Shown here: in pieces, positions 6,150 through 8,289 of the stretch
Layout: every line of letters begins with the position of its first letter
Numbering within the stretch: position 1 is the stretch's first letter
Source of the DNA: Bacteroidota bacterium
GTDB taxonomy: Bacteria; Bacteroidota; Bacteroidia; Cytophagales; Cyclobacteriaceae
Reading direction: 5' to 3'
DNA length: 8,289 nucleotides
Assembly (NCBI GenBank): GCA_003242315.1
Contig: QGUY01000174.1
Span: 1 to 8,289, forward strand
Notes under the pieces: generated by a model
Seen by the model: only the letters and a program-made list of their open reading frames with translations
What the model was told of the DNA's origin: nothing
Database searches by the model: none
Translations under genes and position numbers: made by a program

Positions 6150-8289
6150 ATGATCTTATTCTTCCGTTCAGACACCAACACGATCTTCGCAGTTGGTGCG
6201 GCGCAGCCTTTGTCTAAATCCGACGTCGACAAGCTGGTGTGGCTTTTCGGAGGCGCCCGGCCTGAATCCGACCCCGAAATCAAGGGACCATTCAAAGGGC
6301 CGCGCAGGGAGATGATCACACCCTGGAGCACGAACGCGGTTGAGATCGCCCAAAACATGGGCGTCACCGGTATTGCGCGCATCGAAATGTTCACGCCTTT
6401 CAAGGCGGATGACCACTTCGATCCCATGCTCGAAGAACGTTACCCCGTGCTGGATCAGGAGTTATACACTATCCGCGTTACCCCTCAGCCCATTATCGAG
6501 ATCGACTCTATTGCGGAATACAATGAATCAGAAGGACTCGCCCTCAGCGACGAAGAAATAGAATACCTCGAAGCTGTCAGCCGTGAACTTGGTCGCAAAC
6601 TCACCGACAGCGAGGTGTTCGGTTTTTCGCAGGTAAACTCCGAGCATTGCCGTCACAAAATTTTCAACGGTACCTTCATTATTGATGGAAAGAAGAAGGA
6701 GCTGAGCCTCTTCCAACTTATTCGAAAGACTTCGACAGCGAATCCCAATAAACTGGTTTCTGCTTATCGCGACAACGTGGCGTTTATCGAAGGACCGGTC
6801 ATTGAGCAATTCGCACCTGTTCGTCAGGATGTTCCTGCTTTGTTTGCCGTACGGGACATCGATGCTGTGATTTCATTGAAAGCAGAGACACACAACTTTC
6901 CCACGACGGTAGAACCCTTTAACGGAGCCGCCACCGGATCAGGTGGCGAAATTCGCGACCGCCTCGCTGGCGGAAAGGGATCTCTTCCCCTCGCAGGCAC
7001 GGCGGTGTACATCACCTCCTACCCTCGTCTGGAAGGAGGTAGACCGTGGGAACAGCGAATCAAACCGCGCAAATGGCTGTATCACGCCCCCGCAGAAATT
7101 CTTGTTCGTGCTTCTGATGGAGCCTCGGATTTCGGCAACAAATTTGGACAGCCTTTGATCTGCGGAAGCCTGCTGACTTTCGAGCACGAAGATGGCAACC
7201 GTACCTATGGCTACGACAAGGTCATTATGCTCGCCGGAGGCGTTGGCTTTGCACGGAAGGAACACAGTACTAAAGGCAAACTTTCGCCCGGTGACTGCAT
7301 TGTTATGCTGGGCGGCGATAACTACAGAATCGGAATGGGTGGCGGAGCAGTTTCGTCCGTCGCCACCGGCGAATACGCAAATGCTATTGAGCTTAACGCC
7401 GTTCAGCGCTCGAACCCTGAAATGCAAAAGCGCGTAATGAACGCGATACGCGCGATGGTGGAGGCGGAAGACAATCCCATCATTACCATCCACGACCATG
7501 GAGCTGGCGGACACCTCAATTGCTTTTCAGAGCTTCTCGAAGAAACCGGCGGCAGAATTCATATAGACAAGCTTCCGGTTGGGGATCCAACCCTTTCTGA
7601 AAAGGAAATCATCAGCAACGAGTCGCAGGAACGCATGGGGCTTGGCCTGCATGAGAAAGATCTCGAACGCCTTCGCGTCGTGGCAGAACGCGAGCGGGCG
7701 CCCTTCTACGTTGTGGGTGAAGCAACCGGAGATAAGCGTCTCGTCTTTGAGAAGGAATCAACCGGCAAGAAACCCGTCGACATACTGATGCGTCACCTGT
7801 TTGGTTCAGCACCGACAACTGTCATTGAAGATCAAACAGTGAAAGCATCCCGCCAACCTATTACATACGACGCGGACAAATTCGGTGAGTATGTCGAGCA
7901 GGTGCTCCAGCTGGAAGCCGTCGCATGCAAGGACTGGCTCACGAACAAGGTCGATCGTTCCGTCACGGGAAAGGTTGCGATGCAGCAAACGTGCGGACAG
8001 ATTCAGTTGCCGCTGAACAATGTCGGGATAATGACGCTCGACTACTCAGGACGCAACGGAGTAGCGACAGCGATCGGCCATGCCCCGCAGGCCGCGCTTA
8101 TCGATCCGGCTATGGGCGGCAAGCTCGCCATTGCGGAAGCGCTAACGAACCTGGTATGGGCTCCGCTGACGCATGGCCTCAAAGGCGTATCGCTTAGTGC
8201 CAACTGGATGTGGCCTGCAAAGAACTCCGGCGAAGATGCGAGGCTGTACACTGCGGTGGAAGCGGTCAGCGATTTTGCCATCAAGCTTG
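6150..8289 (+). CDS. purL: phosphoribosylformylglycinamidine synthase, large form (partial, 3' end beyond window)
   Basis: The frame from the ATG at 6150 stays open for 713 codons to the window's edge. PurL uses ATP and glutamine to convert FGAR to FGAM, the fourth step of purine synthesis, in the cytoplasm. Visible parts are the N-terminal domain (about 1-150), then the linker and first AIRS-like half with QVNSEHCRHK (161-170), KAETHNFPT (244-252) and ATGSGGEIRD (261-270). HDHGAGGHLN (448-457) follows, and the second half opens with the GMGGGAVSS-type and NWMWPAKNSGEDARLY segments near the right edge. A separate N-terminal domain joined to both halves marks the large single-chain form (about 1,200-1,300 aa in Proteobacteria and Bacteroidota). 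Roughly 500 residues, including the glutaminase domain, should lie past 8289. No frameshift or in-frame stop was found. Confidence 0.97.
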   Translation, partial: MILFFRSDTNTIFAVGAAQPLSKSDVDKLVWLFGGARPESDPEIKGPFKGPRREMITPWSTNAVEIAQNMGVTGIARIEMFTPFKADDHFDPMLEERYPVLDQELYTIRVTPQPIIEIDSIAEYNESEGLALSDEEIEYLEAVSRELGRKLTDSEVFGFSQVNSEHCRHKIFNGTFIIDGKKKELSLFQLIRKTSTANPNKLVSAYRDNVAFIEGPVIEQFAPVRQDVPALFAVRDIDAVISLKAETHNFPTTVEPFNGAATGSGGEIRDRLAGGKGSLPLAGTAVYITSYPRLEGGRPWEQRIKPRKWLYHAPAEILVRASDGASDFGNKFGQPLICGSLLTFEHEDGNRTYGYDKVIMLAGGVGFARKEHSTKGKLSPGDCIVMLGGDNYRIGMGGGAVSSVATGEYANAIELNAVQRSNPEMQKRVMNAIRAMVEAEDNPIITIHDHGAGGHLNCFSELLEETGGRIHIDKLPVGDPTLSEKEIISNESQERMGLGLHEKDLERLRVVAERERAPFYVVGEATGDKRLVFEKESTGKKPVDILMRHLFGSAPTTVIEDQTVKASRQPITYDADKFGEYVEQVLQLEAVACKDWLTNKVDRSVTGKVAMQQTCGQIQLPLNNVGIMTLDYSGRNGVATAIGHAPQAALIDPAMGGKLAIAEALTNLVWAPLTHGLKGVSLSANWMWPAKNSGEDARLYTAVEAVSDFAIKL

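Noticed and set aside
6939..7514. Open frame of 191 codons on the minus strand inside purL
   Set aside because: It is antisense to conserved PurL catalytic segments and has no recognisable domain.
6150..8289. PurL as a truncated pseudogene
   Set aside because: The frame is intact to the edge and all catalytic motifs expected so far are present; the missing part is simply outside the window.

Overview
The window looks like ordinary chromosomal DNA of a member of the Bacteroidota, most likely a Cytophagales/Chitinophagales-type organism with moderate GC content. Four things point there: a short single-RRM RNA-binding protein with a Gly/Arg-rich tail; a promoter upstream of the last gene that matches the Bacteroidota consensus (TTTG, then TAnnTTTG); A-rich gene starts without Shine-Dalgarno sites; and protein families typical of that phylum. 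The genus is inference from gene content; no 16S or other marker is present.

Layout, left to right. A leader of about 195 bp precedes a 100-aa RRM protein (+), which ends at a strong hairpin terminator. A 151-aa DoxX-like membrane protein (+) follows, with its own candidate promoter and strong terminator. Next is a gene-free stretch of about 330 bp. Most of it is a 235-bp block bounded by near-perfect 27-bp inverted repeats, each made of three GTGTTGA-type octamers. A gluconokinase-type FGGY sugar kinase (+, GTG start) follows and converges, with only a 2-bp gap, on a three-gene minus-strand cluster. In transcription order that cluster is an ECF sigma factor, a 109-aa two-helix membrane protein and a membrane-anchored metallophosphoesterase. 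A divergent intergenic region with a clear 7-bp dyad separates the sigma gene from an alpha/beta hydrolase (+). Last comes the N-terminal 713 codons of large-form PurL (+), which is still open at the window's right edge.

How the genes relate. The minus-strand genes are spaced 39 and 28 nt apart and are probably one transcript, with the sigma factor first. No recognisable anti-sigma factor (zf-HC2 or FecR type) is present, so the small membrane protein is the most interesting unknown. The other genes look like independent housekeeping units: RNA binding, membrane/redox, gluconate entry into the pentose-phosphate pathway, and purine synthesis.

I found no CRISPR array, rRNA, tRNA, transposase, phage gene or known defence system. 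The features most worth a second look are the inverted-repeat block at 1154-1388, the dyad at 5212-5234, and the sigma/small membrane protein pair.
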